This document shows positions 8,258 through 17,338 of a stretch of 35,058 nt of DNA, in pieces. The notes under the pieces were generated by a model, which searched no databases, was not told the DNA's origin, and saw only the letters and a list, made by a program, of their open reading frames with translations. Numbering within the stretch: position 1 is the stretch's first letter; every line of letters starts with the position of its first letter. The stretch comes from Cyclobacteriaceae bacterium (GTDB lineage: Bacteria; Bacteroidota; Bacteroidia; Cytophagales; Cyclobacteriaceae): contig JAFIEV010000037.1 in assembly GCA_020832305.1 (NCBI GenBank), forward strand, positions 1 through 35,058, read 5' to 3'. The translations under genes were made by a program, and so were the position numbers.

Positions 8258-9227
8258 AAACCCTTTGATATCCATAGTAATTCCAGTAAAGAACGGCATC
8301 CATACACTACCGGACTGTCTGGAAGGCATACGAAAGCAAAGCCTGTACCCACAGTGTGAAATTATTGCAATAGATTCCGGTTCTTCAGATGGCTCTCTGC
8401 AATACCTGCAAAATCAACCAGGTGTAATGCTACAACAAATAACTCCCGAATCCTTTAATCATGGAATCACACGTAATATAGGTGTAAAATTTGCCCGTGG
8501 TGAATTTGTCGTTTTAACAGTTCAGGATGCCTCCGCTACTAATGATCAATGGATCAGTAACATGCTTGTGCATTTTGATGACCCAAATGTGGCGGGTGTC
8601 TGTGGTCAACAAATCGTAGCGCATGATACAGACAAGAATCCGCATCAGTGGTTCAGACCGGTAAATCCGCCAAATAGCCGTAAAGTGCATTTTCAATCAC
8701 CGGATGAATACGAAAAACTATCCCCGGCCGAAAAAAAAAGAGCCTGCAGCTGGGATAATGTTACAGCCATGTATCGCAAATCTGTACTTCTAAAGCTGCC
8801 TTTCAGAAATGCCTTTTTTGCAGAAGACGCCATGTGGGCGCAAGATGCGCTAAAAGCGGGTTATACACTGGTATATGACACCGCTGCAAGGGTATACCAC
8901 TATCATTATATGTCTTACAACTACACCTATCAACGCATACTTACGCAATTGTATTTTTCATACAAAATTTTCCATTTTGCGCCTACCCTTACCCAAAACG
9001 TAAAACAATACCTATTAATCATATACAGAAATCTTAAATACAAAGTCTCACCCAAATGGATATGGCATAATTATAGTATAATTTGGGCCCGGAGAAAAGC
9101 ATTCAAAGATTTCAATAATTGGCTTAAAAAGGGCGAGAATTATTTAGATCAAAAATTTAGTGAAACAATCCAAATACCTCCTCAGGGGAATCTTTCCACT
9201 AGGGATAAACAAACTGTGCTAAGATGA
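8247..9227 (+). CDS. GT2 family glycosyltransferase, rhamnosyltransferase-like
   Basis: The N-terminal SIVIPVKNG (residues 9-17) and IDSGSSDGS are typical of the GT2 subgroup that includes rhamnosyltransferases. This subgroup has QDA in place of the usual DxD, as here (TVQDASATNDQW, 92-103), so the missing DxD is a family trait and not damage. FFAEDAMWAQDAL gives the downstream acidic motif. Rhamnose transfer is an inference. The only start ahead of the domain is TTG at 8247, inside the previous gene. Base composition is richer in GC than the three transferases before it. Confidence 0.87.
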   Translation: MPAENPLISIVIPVKNGIHTLPDCLEGIRKQSLYPQCEIIAIDSGSSDGSLQYLQNQPGVMLQQITPESFNHGITRNIGVKFARGEFVVLTVQDASATNDQWISNMLVHFDDPNVAGVCGQQIVAHDTDKNPHQWFRPVNPPNSRKVHFQSPDEYEKLSPAEKKRACSWDNVTAMYRKSVLLKLPFRNAFFAEDAMWAQDALKAGYTLVYDTAARVYHYHYMSYNYTYQRILTQLYFSYKIFHFAPTLTQNVKQYLLIIYRNLKYKVSPKWIWHNYSIIWARRKAFKDFNNWLKKGENYLDQKFSETIQIPPQGNLSTRDKQTVLR

Positions 9228-10141
9228 ATTCTTATCCACTCGTTTCCATACTTATGACGGCCTATAATCGCGAAAAGTACATTGCCGAAGCGATAGAAAG
9301 CATTCTACATGCAAACTATGAAAACTGGGAATTAATCATCGTTGATGATGTTTCTTCTGACAAATCACTGGAAATTGCGCGATCCTATGAGGCGAAAGAT
9401 AGCCGTATAAAAGTATATCAAAATCCCAAGAACCTGGGTGATTATCCCAACAGAAACAAAGCGGCAAGTTACGCCAAGGGAAAATATATTAAATACGTAG
9501 ACTCCGATGATTATATTTACCCAGATTGGTTTGCCGTTATGGTATCTGCTATGGAACAATTTCCGGAAGCGGGTTTGGGATTAAATCGCTTTAAAAGAAA
9601 CTCAAAAAACTCCGGTCCTTTTTACTATAATTCAGAAGAAGCGTGGAGATTGCACTTTTTTAGTAGGCCCGTTTTTGGTGCTTCACCTCTCAGCGCCATT
9701 ATGAGAAAAGATGTTTTTGATCGGGTTGGTGGCTTTTCAGAAATCAGATACTCTGGCGATTTGGATATGTGGTTAAAAATGACGGCAATCAGTGGCCTTA
9801 TAGTTGCCGAGCATCCACTTGCGGAATGGCGTAGTCATGGGGATCAGGAAAAAATCAAAGGAAAAGAACACTATCTGAAAACAGGGAGAACCATAGAAAA
9901 AAATCATTTAATGAGTGAATATTGCCCGCTCGATGATAAAATTAAATACAAAGCCTTAGAATTGATTAACATTTCCCATTCATTAAAGGTAATGAAACAC
10001 GTTTTACATCTGGATATACCAACTACTTTAAAAGTAAAAAAGTCTTATGGTATAGGTTGGCAACAGATTATATATACAATTTGGCTCAGAGTCGTTTTGG
10101 GTAAAAATTTTTATATCAAACTTCAATGTAAATATGTATAA
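9224..10141 (+). CDS. GT2 family glycosyltransferase
   Basis: SILMTAYNREKYI (residues 8-20), VDD (40-42) and DSDD (93-96) mark a metal-dependent GT-A enzyme of about 300 residues. LGDYPNRNKAASYAKGKY resembles the substrate-loop region of this subgroup. The gene begins with an ATGA overlap with the previous stop, implying coupled translation. The gap of 107 bases after it is the first break before the next packed operon. Specificity is unknown. Confidence 0.9.
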   Translation: MNSYPLVSILMTAYNREKYIAEAIESILHANYENWELIIVDDVSSDKSLEIARSYEAKDSRIKVYQNPKNLGDYPNRNKAASYAKGKYIKYVDSDDYIYPDWFAVMVSAMEQFPEAGLGLNRFKRNSKNSGPFYYNSEEAWRLHFFSRPVFGASPLSAIMRKDVFDRVGGFSEIRYSGDLDMWLKMTAISGLIVAEHPLAEWRSHGDQEKIKGKEHYLKTGRTIEKNHLMSEYCPLDDKIKYKALELINISHSLKVMKHVLHLDIPTTLKVKKSYGIGWQQIIYTIWLRVVLGKNFYIKLQCKYV

Positions 10142-10160
10142 AGGTCACAACGAAATACTA

Positions 10161-10191
10161 AGTTTTTATAGTCTTATAAAAAGTATTTTTG
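10161..10191 (+). promoter_or_regulatory. Possible Bacteroidota-type promoter
   Basis: TATTTTTG at 10184-10191 matches TAnnTTTG exactly and lies in the intergenic gap about 57 bases before the ATG at 10249. The -33 position (about 10161-10164) has a T run (GTTTTT) and not TTTG. It could start the long operon that runs from the methyltransferase to the FkbM gene. Confidence 0.35.
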
Positions 10192-10248
10192 ATATTTAAA
10201 TATCCTAGACATACACAAAACTTATAAAATGCACTTTGAATAAAAAAA

Positions 10249-11091
10249 ATGGAAACAGTTAACTTAATCAAAAAATTTATCCCAGATCGAATCAAAGGCA
10301 GTATTAATGTATTATTGGGTCGTGCGAAGGCAATACCTATTGAAAAAGTTATTTCTTCCCAGAATTTAAAATTACATTGTCCTGTTTGCGATCAGAAAAT
10401 TAACTCTTTCAAGAGGATGCCTGATTTATATATGAAGAAATTGGATGAAGTTGCTTATATTCACCCTGTTTATCAAATAGAAACCCTAAATATAATGGCA
10501 TATAGCTGTCCAGTTTGTAGAGCAACTGATAGAGAGCGTTTATATGCAACTTTTTTACTTAAAAACAGTGAAATAGTAAACAAGAGTATTAAAATTCTTG
10601 ATATTGCCCCATCTAAATCATTGCAAAGATTTTTAAAAAATCGTTTTATAACAATAGATTATCGCTCTGCCGATTTGATGAGCGATGATGTGGACGATAA
10701 GATAGATATTACAGATATGGGCATTTATCAAGAATGCAGTTTCGATTTTATTATCTGTTCACATGTCTTAGAGCATGTAATTGATGATTTAAGGGCAATG
10801 AAAGAATTATATCGAATCCTGAAACCTGGAGGTATGGGAATTGTTATGGCTCCTATTCTACTCTCACTAAAGGAGGATTATGAAAACCCGGAAATAAAAT
10901 CAGAAGATGAACGATGGAAACATTTTGCACAGGGGGACCACGTTAGAATGTATTCCAAATCAGGTTTCATCAACAAACTTAAAGTAGCCGGTTTTAAAGT
11001 CAATCAATACAATATCGATACCTTCGGTTCAGAAGTGTTTATGAAACATGGAATTCATCAACGCTCTGTTTTATATGTTGTAGAAAAATGA
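10249..11091 (+). CDS. SAM-dependent methyltransferase with N-terminal zinc-ribbon-like cysteines
   Basis: Two CPVC pairs (Cys44/47 and Cys87/90) form a probable zinc site ahead of a class I methyltransferase core with ILDIAPS (about 116-122) and DFIICSHVLEHV followed by the ELYRILKPGG strand-turn. The second CPVC is followed by RATDRERLYA, a combination usual in glycan-locus methyltransferases of Bacteroidota. It probably O- or N-methylates a sugar or a precursor, but the target is not known. The gene opens the packed operon and overlaps the aminotransferase by 4 bases (ATGA). Confidence 0.87.
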   Translation: METVNLIKKFIPDRIKGSINVLLGRAKAIPIEKVISSQNLKLHCPVCDQKINSFKRMPDLYMKKLDEVAYIHPVYQIETLNIMAYSCPVCRATDRERLYATFLLKNSEIVNKSIKILDIAPSKSLQRFLKNRFITIDYRSADLMSDDVDDKIDITDMGIYQECSFDFIICSHVLEHVIDDLRAMKELYRILKPGGMGIVMAPILLSLKEDYENPEIKSEDERWKHFAQGDHVRMYSKSGFINKLKVAGFKVNQYNIDTFGSEVFMKHGIHQRSVLYVVEK

Positions 11092-12170
11092 TTCCAGTGA
11101 CTAAACCATTTCTGCCACCTCAGGAAGAGTATGAATATTATCTCAAAGGCATTTGGAAGCGCAACTGGCTTACCAATAATGGCCCACTTGTTAATGATCT
11201 TGAACTTAAGCTAAAGCATTATCTTAAGGTAAATCACCTGCTGTTTTTGGCCAATGGGACATTGGGTTTACAAATTGCCATTAAAGCCTTAAAGCTTAAG
11301 GAAGAAGTAATTACAACCCCCTTTTCCTACGTAGCAACTTCATCAAGCCTGGTATGGGAAGGCTGTACCCCGGTATTTGTTGATATTAATCCGGAAACTT
11401 TCAATATTGATCCGGATAAAATAGAATCTGCCATCACAGAAAAAACAACAGCGATTCTTGCCACCCATGTTTTTGGTAATCCCTGTGAAATCGAAAAAAT
11501 TGAAGCCATAGCCAAAAGAAACAACCTGGCTGTAATTTATGATGCCGCACATTGTTTTTCTGTGAAGTATCACAATAAATCTCTATTAGATTATGGTGAT
11601 ATTAGTGTATTGAGTTTTCATGCTACCAAACTGTACCATACCGTGGAAGGTGGCGCGGTTGTAACAACAGATGCTGAATTATTGAAAAAGATGGCCTATC
11701 TTAGAAATTTTGGTCATGAAGGGACAGAAGCTTTTAATGGTATAGGCATAAATGGTAAAAATTCTGAATTTCACGCAGCCATGGGATTGTGCAACTTAAA
11801 GTATATTGATGATATTCTGGCACGATACAAAAGTAATTATAATTACTACATGAGCTGGTTTGCCAAAAGACCAGGCTTTGCTTTTCAAAAAATACAAGCT
11901 GATGCAGAATACAATTTTGCATATTTTCCATTACTCCTTGAGAATGAACAAAAATTAAAAAAGGTAAAATCAGAGCTTGAAAAGCATCAGATCTTCCCAA
12001 GAAGATATTTTTATCCTTCCCTGGATACCTTAGAATATATTCGTAAACAAAATGTGCCAATAGCCAAAGATATTGCGTCACATATTTTATGTCTACCCAT
12101 GTCATATCATTATGCTGAAGAGGAACTGGAAATGGTAAGTAGAATAGTTTTAAGAATGTTGCGATATTAG
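11088..12170 (+). CDS. DegT/DnrJ/EryC1/StrS family sugar aminotransferase
   Basis: This PLP enzyme aminates a keto nucleotide-sugar. The 360-residue length is normal, and SFHATKLYHTVEGGAVV contains the PLP lysine (about K181). VIYDAAHCF holds the aspartate that contacts the cofactor ring nitrogen, and NGTLGLQIAIKAL the phosphate-binding region. The family makes 3- or 4-amino-deoxy sugars from dTDP- or GDP-keto-deoxyhexoses, but the dehydratase that would supply the substrate is not in the window. The neighbours WbqC-like protein, GNAT and ACP-module genes suggest that the new amino group is N-acylated. Confidence 0.93.
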   Translation: MIPVTKPFLPPQEEYEYYLKGIWKRNWLTNNGPLVNDLELKLKHYLKVNHLLFLANGTLGLQIAIKALKLKEEVITTPFSYVATSSSLVWEGCTPVFVDINPETFNIDPDKIESAITEKTTAILATHVFGNPCEIEKIEAIAKRNNLAVIYDAAHCFSVKYHNKSLLDYGDISVLSFHATKLYHTVEGGAVVTTDAELLKKMAYLRNFGHEGTEAFNGIGINGKNSEFHAAMGLCNLKYIDDILARYKSNYNYYMSWFAKRPGFAFQKIQADAEYNFAYFPLLLENEQKLKKVKSELEKHQIFPRRYFYPSLDTLEYIRKQNVPIAKDIASHILCLPMSYHYAEEELEMVSRIVLRMLRY

Positions 12171-12173
12171 ACT

Positions 12174-12887
12174 ATGAAAATAGCAATAATGCAGCCATAT
12201 TTTTTTCCATACATTGGTTATTTTCAATTAATTAATACAGTAGATAAATTTATAATATATGATGACGTTAACTATATAAAAGGAGGATGGATTAACAGAA
12301 ATAGGATTCTGGTGAATGGGCAACCTAATTATATCAACATAGAAATGAATGGGGCCAGCCCCAATAAAAAAATAAGAGAAATTGAAATTAACACAAATCC
12401 AATATGGAAAACAAAGTTATTAAAAAAAATAGAACAAAATTACAGTAAAGCTCCGTACTTCGATGATGTAAATATCACAATAAAGGAAATTTTATTTTTT
12501 GATAGTAAAAAATTATCTGACGTTATTGTAAATTCAATTATTAAAATATTGGACTTATTAGAAGTTAATACTAAAATTGAAAGAACGAGTGCGCATTATG
12601 GAAATAATGCATTAAGAGGGGAAAATAGGGTTATTGATATTTGTGTCAAGGAGAATGCAACAACTTATATCAATTCTATTGGTGGTATTGAATTATACAA
12701 TAAAGAAAGGTTTAAAAATGCGGGAGTTGAATTACTCTTTCTTAAGTCAAATGAGTTGAAATACTCTCAGCAATTAAAAAATAATATTTTTATTCCTAAA
12801 TTATCAATCATTGACACTCTTTATTATTGTGGAAAAAATAATACAGCCCAAATGTTAGAAGAATACAAATTAATTCCTGGTAATTGA
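12174..12887 (+). CDS. WbqC-like family protein
   Basis: The N-terminal MKIAIMQPYFFPYIGYFQL, then YDDVNYIKGGWINRNRI and the C-terminal SIIDTLYYCG, match the WbqC family (PF08889), which is found in O-antigen and other glycan clusters beside aminotransferases. Its biochemical role is not established; an acyl or aminoacyl transfer to amino sugars has been suggested only by context. The 237-residue length is usual. The gene is AT-rich (many ATA and AAT codons) relative to the aminotransferase 3 bases upstream. Confidence 0.9.
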   Translation: MKIAIMQPYFFPYIGYFQLINTVDKFIIYDDVNYIKGGWINRNRILVNGQPNYINIEMNGASPNKKIREIEINTNPIWKTKLLKKIEQNYSKAPYFDDVNITIKEILFFDSKKLSDVIVNSIIKILDLLEVNTKIERTSAHYGNNALRGENRVIDICVKENATTYINSIGGIELYNKERFKNAGVELLFLKSNELKYSQQLKNNIFIPKLSIIDTLYYCGKNNTAQMLEEYKLIPGN

Positions 12888-12891
12888 GCTC

Positions 12892-13320
12892 ATGATTGCA
12901 AAGCTGAAAGAAAGTGAAATATACGAATTCATTTATAAAAACAGATATGTTTTTTCACCTCCTTTCGACCAAAAAGTAAATTTAAGTCAATACACTGCTA
13001 AATTAGCCAAATTCGCCGTTCATTTTGCAATATATAATGAAAATGAAATTATTGCATTCGCCGCTTCATATTTAAATGATAAAAATAAAGAATTAGCCTA
13101 TATTTCATTTATTTGTGTTGATAGTCGATTTAGCGGAAAAGGTTATGGGAGAAATCTTTTAAATGAGGTAATCATTACAGCATCTGACCGTGGATTCAAA
13201 AAAGTTCAGTTAGAAGTAGATAATAGAAATAAAAATGCTTTAGGATTATATTATTCGCTTGGTTTTACGGATGCTTCTGAATCTCAAACTTCAAAAATAC
13301 TTTCTTTAAATCTACAATGA
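12892..13320 (+). CDS. GNAT family N-acetyltransferase
   Basis: The 142-residue protein has the acetyl-CoA pyrophosphate loop GKGYGRNLLNEV (about residues 83-94) after the YISFICVDSRFSG strand, and ends with the RNKNALGLYYSLGF element, both classic GNAT features. With the aminotransferase and WbqC-like genes just upstream, it is a candidate for acetylating the amino sugar made here. Its stop overlaps the start of the next gene (ATGA). Confidence 0.88.
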   Translation: MIAKLKESEIYEFIYKNRYVFSPPFDQKVNLSQYTAKLAKFAVHFAIYNENEIIAFAASYLNDKNKELAYISFICVDSRFSGKGYGRNLLNEVIITASDRGFKKVQLEVDNRNKNALGLYYSLGFTDASESQTSKILSLNLQ

Positions 13321-14225
13321 AAGTAAACATTATTATGTTGGTCTATAATCACGAATCGTATTTAGATGAATCAATAAGATGTGTAATAAATCAAAAAACA
13401 AATTTTCCTTTTCAACTTATAATCGGAGATGATGCTTCAAAAGATAATAGTCAACAAATTATAAAAAATTTCCATAAAAATCATCCAAACATTATCTGTC
13501 CTATTTTGAGAATTAATAACATTGGTGCAAATTATAATTTTATTGATTGCTTAGAAAAGGCGTCAGGAGAATATATAGCAATCTGCGAGGGTGATGACTA
13601 CTGGACAGATCCATTAAAATTGCAAAAGCAGATTGATTTCCTGGATCAAAACCCCGATTATGTATTATGTTATACTGACATACAACATTATCATGAAAAA
13701 GACAATACGTTTATTGATCTGATCCAGAAGGATGTAGACACCGTATCATTAAAGGATTTGTTTAATAAAAACTATGTAACGACGCTTACCGCCGTTTTTA
13801 GAAATGGCTTATTAAAAATGCCTGAAGATTTTCAGTCCCTTGCCATAGGGGACTTTCCATTATTTGCTATGCTGGCACAGTTTGGAAAGATAAAGCGCCT
13901 GCCCATGATTACAGGCGTCTATCGCATCCACAATACGAATTACTTTCAGGGTCAGTCATATCTTCAGAAAAAACTTAAAGTAACAGAAGCCACAGAATTC
14001 CTTTACAGGCATTTTCAACCACAATATCGTCCTCTCGCAAAAGAGCGGCTTATTGATCACTATTATGTATTGGCAGTCTTATATGCGAAGGATCATCAAT
14101 TAGATGACGCATTTCGATATCATAAAAATATGCTTGGTCTAATGAACCATGGCTGGAATGTAAAGGCAATTCGCCTTAAAATACTTTTATGGATATATCA
14201 AATCAGAAATAAAATCAGTTCATGA
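13317..14225 (+). CDS. GT2 family glycosyltransferase
   Basis: The form NIIMLVYNHESYLDESI with GDD (38-40) and CEGDDYWTDPLKLQKQ (90-105) belongs to a well-marked GT2 subgroup in which EGDD takes the DxD role. IGDFPLFAMLAQFG is the later conserved block. It has 4-base overlaps with genes on both sides (ATGA at 13317 and 14222). Composition shifts from AT-rich to more balanced near 13640. Donor unknown. Confidence 0.9.
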   Translation: MKVNIIMLVYNHESYLDESIRCVINQKTNFPFQLIIGDDASKDNSQQIIKNFHKNHPNIICPILRINNIGANYNFIDCLEKASGEYIAICEGDDYWTDPLKLQKQIDFLDQNPDYVLCYTDIQHYHEKDNTFIDLIQKDVDTVSLKDLFNKNYVTTLTAVFRNGLLKMPEDFQSLAIGDFPLFAMLAQFGKIKRLPMITGVYRIHNTNYFQGQSYLQKKLKVTEATEFLYRHFQPQYRPLAKERLIDHYYVLAVLYAKDHQLDDAFRYHKNMLGLMNHGWNVKAIRLKILLWIYQIRNKISS

Positions 14226-15406
14226 AGTTTGAAGATATACAAGTAGGCGATAAAGCTCAAATCACCCATCGAATAAGTGAGAAGGACATTGAGGCTTTCG
14301 TCAAGCTTACCGGCGATGATAATAAACTGCATACAAATAAAGAATACGCGGCCACTACATCCTTTAAAAAACCTGTAGCCCATGGAATGATCAGTGCCTC
14401 TTTTATCAGTACCCTGATAGGCACCAGGATTCCCGGAGATGGCGCACTATGGTATGAACAGCACCTGGAATTTATTCTGCCCGTAAGGGTGGGAGATGAA
14501 ATTACCGTACAAGCTGAAGTCATAAAAAAAATCGATCGCTTGCATGCCATTGAGCTTAAAACTGAGATATTCAACCAGCATAAACAAAAAGTAATAGGCG
14601 GCACGGCTAAAGTTAAGGTCACAGAACAGCTATTACCTGAAAAAAAAGAGGCTGAAAGCAATGGTTCAAAATGCACACTCATTACCGGATCCACCGGAGG
14701 GATAGGAACAGCCCTGGCAAGAAAGTTGGCTTCACTGGGTTATGATTTGATATTGCAGTATCATTCTAATAAAGAAAAGGCGCTGCAACTGAAAAATGAA
14801 TTGGAATCGACTTATCAGGTGTCGGTATACATTTGTCAGGCAGATATTTCAAATGAAAAGGAGGTACTTGAATTATTGCACTATGCAATAAACAGGGCGG
14901 GTTCTTTACAAAAAATGGTACACGCAGCAACGGGTCCCTTGCCTGCCATTTCATTTGACCGGCTGGAATGGACTGACTTTACCCAACATCTCGATGTGCA
15001 TGTAAAAGGTCTTTTTTTACTGGTAAAATCACTGATCGGCCTCCAGCCAGAGATCAGGTATGGAAAAATCGTGGCCATAAGTTCACAGGTTACTGATCAG
15101 CCTTCGAATAATCTTATGCCCTATACAACAGCAAAATCTGCTATGGAAGGTTTGGTGAAGTCACTGGCACTCGATGTAGCCAGATATGGACTGAGGGTAA
15201 ATATGGTTTCACCGGGATTGACAGATACCGACCTAAACCTCGATTGGTCAGAAAAAGCTAAACTGATGGTTGCCTCCCAAACTCCATTGCGGCGTATAGC
15301 CTCACCGGAAGATATTGCAAATGCCATACAGTTTTTACTTTCCCCTGATTCAGATTTTATTACAGGTGAGACATTACGCGTTAATGGCGGGTTAATTATG
15401 AAATAG
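14222..15406 (+). CDS. MaoC-like hydratase fused to a short-chain dehydrogenase/reductase
   Basis: Residues 1-135 are a MaoC / (R)-specific enoyl hydratase domain, with the catalytic D-x4-H as D32 and H37 in GDDNKLH and the HGMISASF helix. Residues about 150-394 are a FabG-like SDR: cofactor motif TGSTGGIG (155-162), Ser287/288, and Y301-x3-K305 (YTTAK), ending with the usual VNGG. Both active sites look intact. Together they could carry out the ketoreduction and dehydration (or reverse) steps of a 3-hydroxyacyl or 2-enoyl thioester cycle. The gene lies directly before an FkbH-like protein and an acyl carrier protein, so ACP-bound substrates are likely. The fusion is less common than separate phaJ- and fabG-type genes. 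Confidence 0.9.
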   Translation: MKFEDIQVGDKAQITHRISEKDIEAFVKLTGDDNKLHTNKEYAATTSFKKPVAHGMISASFISTLIGTRIPGDGALWYEQHLEFILPVRVGDEITVQAEVIKKIDRLHAIELKTEIFNQHKQKVIGGTAKVKVTEQLLPEKKEAESNGSKCTLITGSTGGIGTALARKLASLGYDLILQYHSNKEKALQLKNELESTYQVSVYICQADISNEKEVLELLHYAINRAGSLQKMVHAATGPLPAISFDRLEWTDFTQHLDVHVKGLFLLVKSLIGLQPEIRYGKIVAISSQVTDQPSNNLMPYTTAKSAMEGLVKSLALDVARYGLRVNMVSPGLTDTDLNLDWSEKAKLMVASQTPLRRIASPEDIANAIQFLLSPDSDFITGETLRVNGGLIMK

Positions 15407-15407
15407 C

Positions 15408-17123
15408 ATGGAGCAACTGAAATATTTTCAGATTATTCAGGAACTTAATAAAATGAAAGCTGAGGGTGACAAGCCCTTACTTACCATCAGAATACTGTCT
15501 AATATCATTGTCAACCAGCTGGCAGAAATACTGGATTTTTATCTGCGCAAGAGTAATATCCCTTGTAATTTCGTAATTGGAAATTATGACAACATTATAC
15601 AGGACGCTGAAACATTATCCCGTGAAGAAGTAGTAATAATTTTCTGGGAAGTGGCCAACATCACCGATGGCTTTCATTATTTGATTAAAAACTTAGGTGC
15701 TGAACAGAGGCTGGCTTACCAGGAAAAATTAAAAAATGAACTTTCTATCGTATTTAGCAGTCTGAAAAATCAGAAAAAAGTCTTCATCAATTCCTTTCAT
15801 GCCAGGCCTTTTGAAAATGGTATAATGCCTGGGCCCTACAGTCTATTTGTTGATGAAATGAATAACTGGCTTAGTATAACGGCTCCTGACAACTTTATAA
15901 AAATTGAACTTGATGGTATTTTTGCACTAAGCGGCTTGGAGCGATCTTTTGATTTGCGAAATTTTTTCTCTTCCAAAGCGCTCTATACTATAGACTTTTT
16001 CAGATTATACAGTACACGTATCATCCCCCTTATAGGCGCCTTAACAGGAAATGTTAAGAAGGTTCTGATCCTTGATTGCGACAATACCTTGTGGGGAGGC
16101 ATCATAGGCGAAGACGGGACAGATAAAATTTCAATAAGTACGCCTTACAAAATGGTGCAATCTATTGTAGTGCAGCTTTACAAAAAAGGCGTTTTGGTGT
16201 GTCTATGCAGCAAAAACAATCCCGATGATGTACAGGAGGTTCTGGAAAGCAATGGGCATATGATCCTAAAAGACCAGCATATTGTATTGAAAAAAATCAA
16301 TTGGGATGACAAGGTCACCAATATTCTTTCCATTGCTGATGAATTAAATTTGGGCTTGAGTAGTTTTATTTTTCTTGATGATTCCTCCTTTGAAATTAAT
16401 CTTGTAAAACAAAATTTACCCCAGGTTTCCGCATATCAGGTTCCTGAGAAAATTACCGAATACCCTGCCCTGATGGAGGAAATCGCAGCGCAGTTTTTTC
16501 ATTTTGATAACAGCGCTGATGATGGGCTGAAGACAGAACAATACCGCATTCAGGCTCAGCGCAATGAAGCTATGAAGTCATTCCATTCGGTAGAAGACTA
16601 CCTCCGTACACTCGGATTGCACATCATCATAGCTAAAAACAAACCTGAACAAATATCGAGAATTGCACAATTGACACAAAAGACCAATCAGTTTAATCTG
16701 ACCACAAAAAGGTATTCTGAACAGGATATCGAGTTTATGATGAATTCTGATACCTTTGACTTTTATACACTATCGGTTAAAGACAGGTTTGGCGATAGTG
16801 GAATAACCGGTCTGGCCATCATAGAAAAAAAAGATAATGCTGCCATTATAGATACTTTACTTTTGAGTTGCAGGGTTCTGGGGCGAAATGTGGAATGGGT
16901 ATTTATGGATGAAATTATACGCCTTTTAAACAAAAAACAGGTCAACGCTCAATTCATTCCCACTCATAAAAACATACAGGTAAGCAATTTTTATGACCAG
17001 CTTGGCTTTATCCGTATAAATTCGGCAGAGGATGTAGGAGTAAATTATTCGTTGAATGTGGCTGATTACAAATATCATACACATATTGATTACATAAAAG
17101 TGGATATATGGAAGAACAATTAA
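15408..17123 (+). CDS. FkbH-like HAD-IIIC family protein with C-terminal GNAT domain
   Basis: FkbH-type enzymes dephosphorylate 1,3-bisphosphoglycerate and load a glyceryl group onto an acyl carrier protein, as in methoxymalonyl-ACP synthesis; related proteins occur in glycan loci. The HAD nucleophile motif is LDCDNTLWGG (D223 and D225), followed by the IIGEDG turn, the LCSKNNPDDV block and FLDDSSFE. Residues about 1-170 resemble the SGNH-like N-terminal region, and about 430-571 a GNAT domain (DRFGDSGITGLAII, LLSCRVLGRNVE). At 571 residues it is full length. The gene starts one base after the MaoC-SDR stop and overlaps the ACP gene by 16 bases. Whether glyceryl or another acyl unit is used here is not visible. 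Confidence 0.92.
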   Translation: MEQLKYFQIIQELNKMKAEGDKPLLTIRILSNIIVNQLAEILDFYLRKSNIPCNFVIGNYDNIIQDAETLSREEVVIIFWEVANITDGFHYLIKNLGAEQRLAYQEKLKNELSIVFSSLKNQKKVFINSFHARPFENGIMPGPYSLFVDEMNNWLSITAPDNFIKIELDGIFALSGLERSFDLRNFFSSKALYTIDFFRLYSTRIIPLIGALTGNVKKVLILDCDNTLWGGIIGEDGTDKISISTPYKMVQSIVVQLYKKGVLVCLCSKNNPDDVQEVLESNGHMILKDQHIVLKKINWDDKVTNILSIADELNLGLSSFIFLDDSSFEINLVKQNLPQVSAYQVPEKITEYPALMEEIAAQFFHFDNSADDGLKTEQYRIQAQRNEAMKSFHSVEDYLRTLGLHIIIAKNKPEQISRIAQLTQKTNQFNLTTKRYSEQDIEFMMNSDTFDFYTLSVKDRFGDSGITGLAIIEKKDNAAIIDTLLLSCRVLGRNVEWVFMDEIIRLLNKKQVNAQFIPTHKNIQVSNFYDQLGFIRINSAEDVGVNYSLNVADYKYHTHIDYIKVDIWKNN

Positions 17124-17338
17124 AGGAAATAATGGGTGCTGTTTTCAATGTAGATCCCTCGGTTATTGATGAAAATACTGCTGCGGGTGATCTTGAGAAA
17201 TGGGATTCGCTTCATCATATGAACCTGGTGGCCGCCCTCGAAGAAGCTTTTGATATAGAATTCGATGAAGAAGAAATGCTGAGTTTGATGAACTATAAAC
17301 TGATACTTCTAACTCTGCAGGAAAAGGTTCAGTCATGA
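17108..17338 (+). CDS. Acyl carrier protein
   Basis: This is a 76-residue acidic helical protein with the phosphopantetheine attachment serine S34 in KWDSLHHMNLV (the DSL motif) and a FDIEFDEEEM helix. It is not the fatty-acid ACP by context: it sits between an FkbH-like gene (16-base overlap) and an acyltransferase gene (4-base overlap), so it is probably a dedicated carrier for the acyl group made by this module. Confidence 0.94.
   Translation: MEEQLKEIMGAVFNVDPSVIDENTAAGDLEKWDSLHHMNLVAALEEAFDIEFDEEEMLSLMNYKLILLTLQEKVQS

Noticed and set aside
8247-9227. Inactivated glycosyltransferase because DxD is missing
   Set aside because: QDA in place of DxD is usual in the rhamnosyltransferase-like GT2 subgroup, and the rest of the domain is intact.
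11734-12105. 123-codon open frame on the minus strand
   Set aside because: Opposite the well-supported aminotransferase gene; aromatic-rich translation without motifs.
14257-14694. 145-codon open frame on the minus strand
   Set aside because: It lies entirely within the MaoC-SDR fusion, whose domains and motifs are intact on the plus strand; the minus translation is Ser/Cys-rich shadow.
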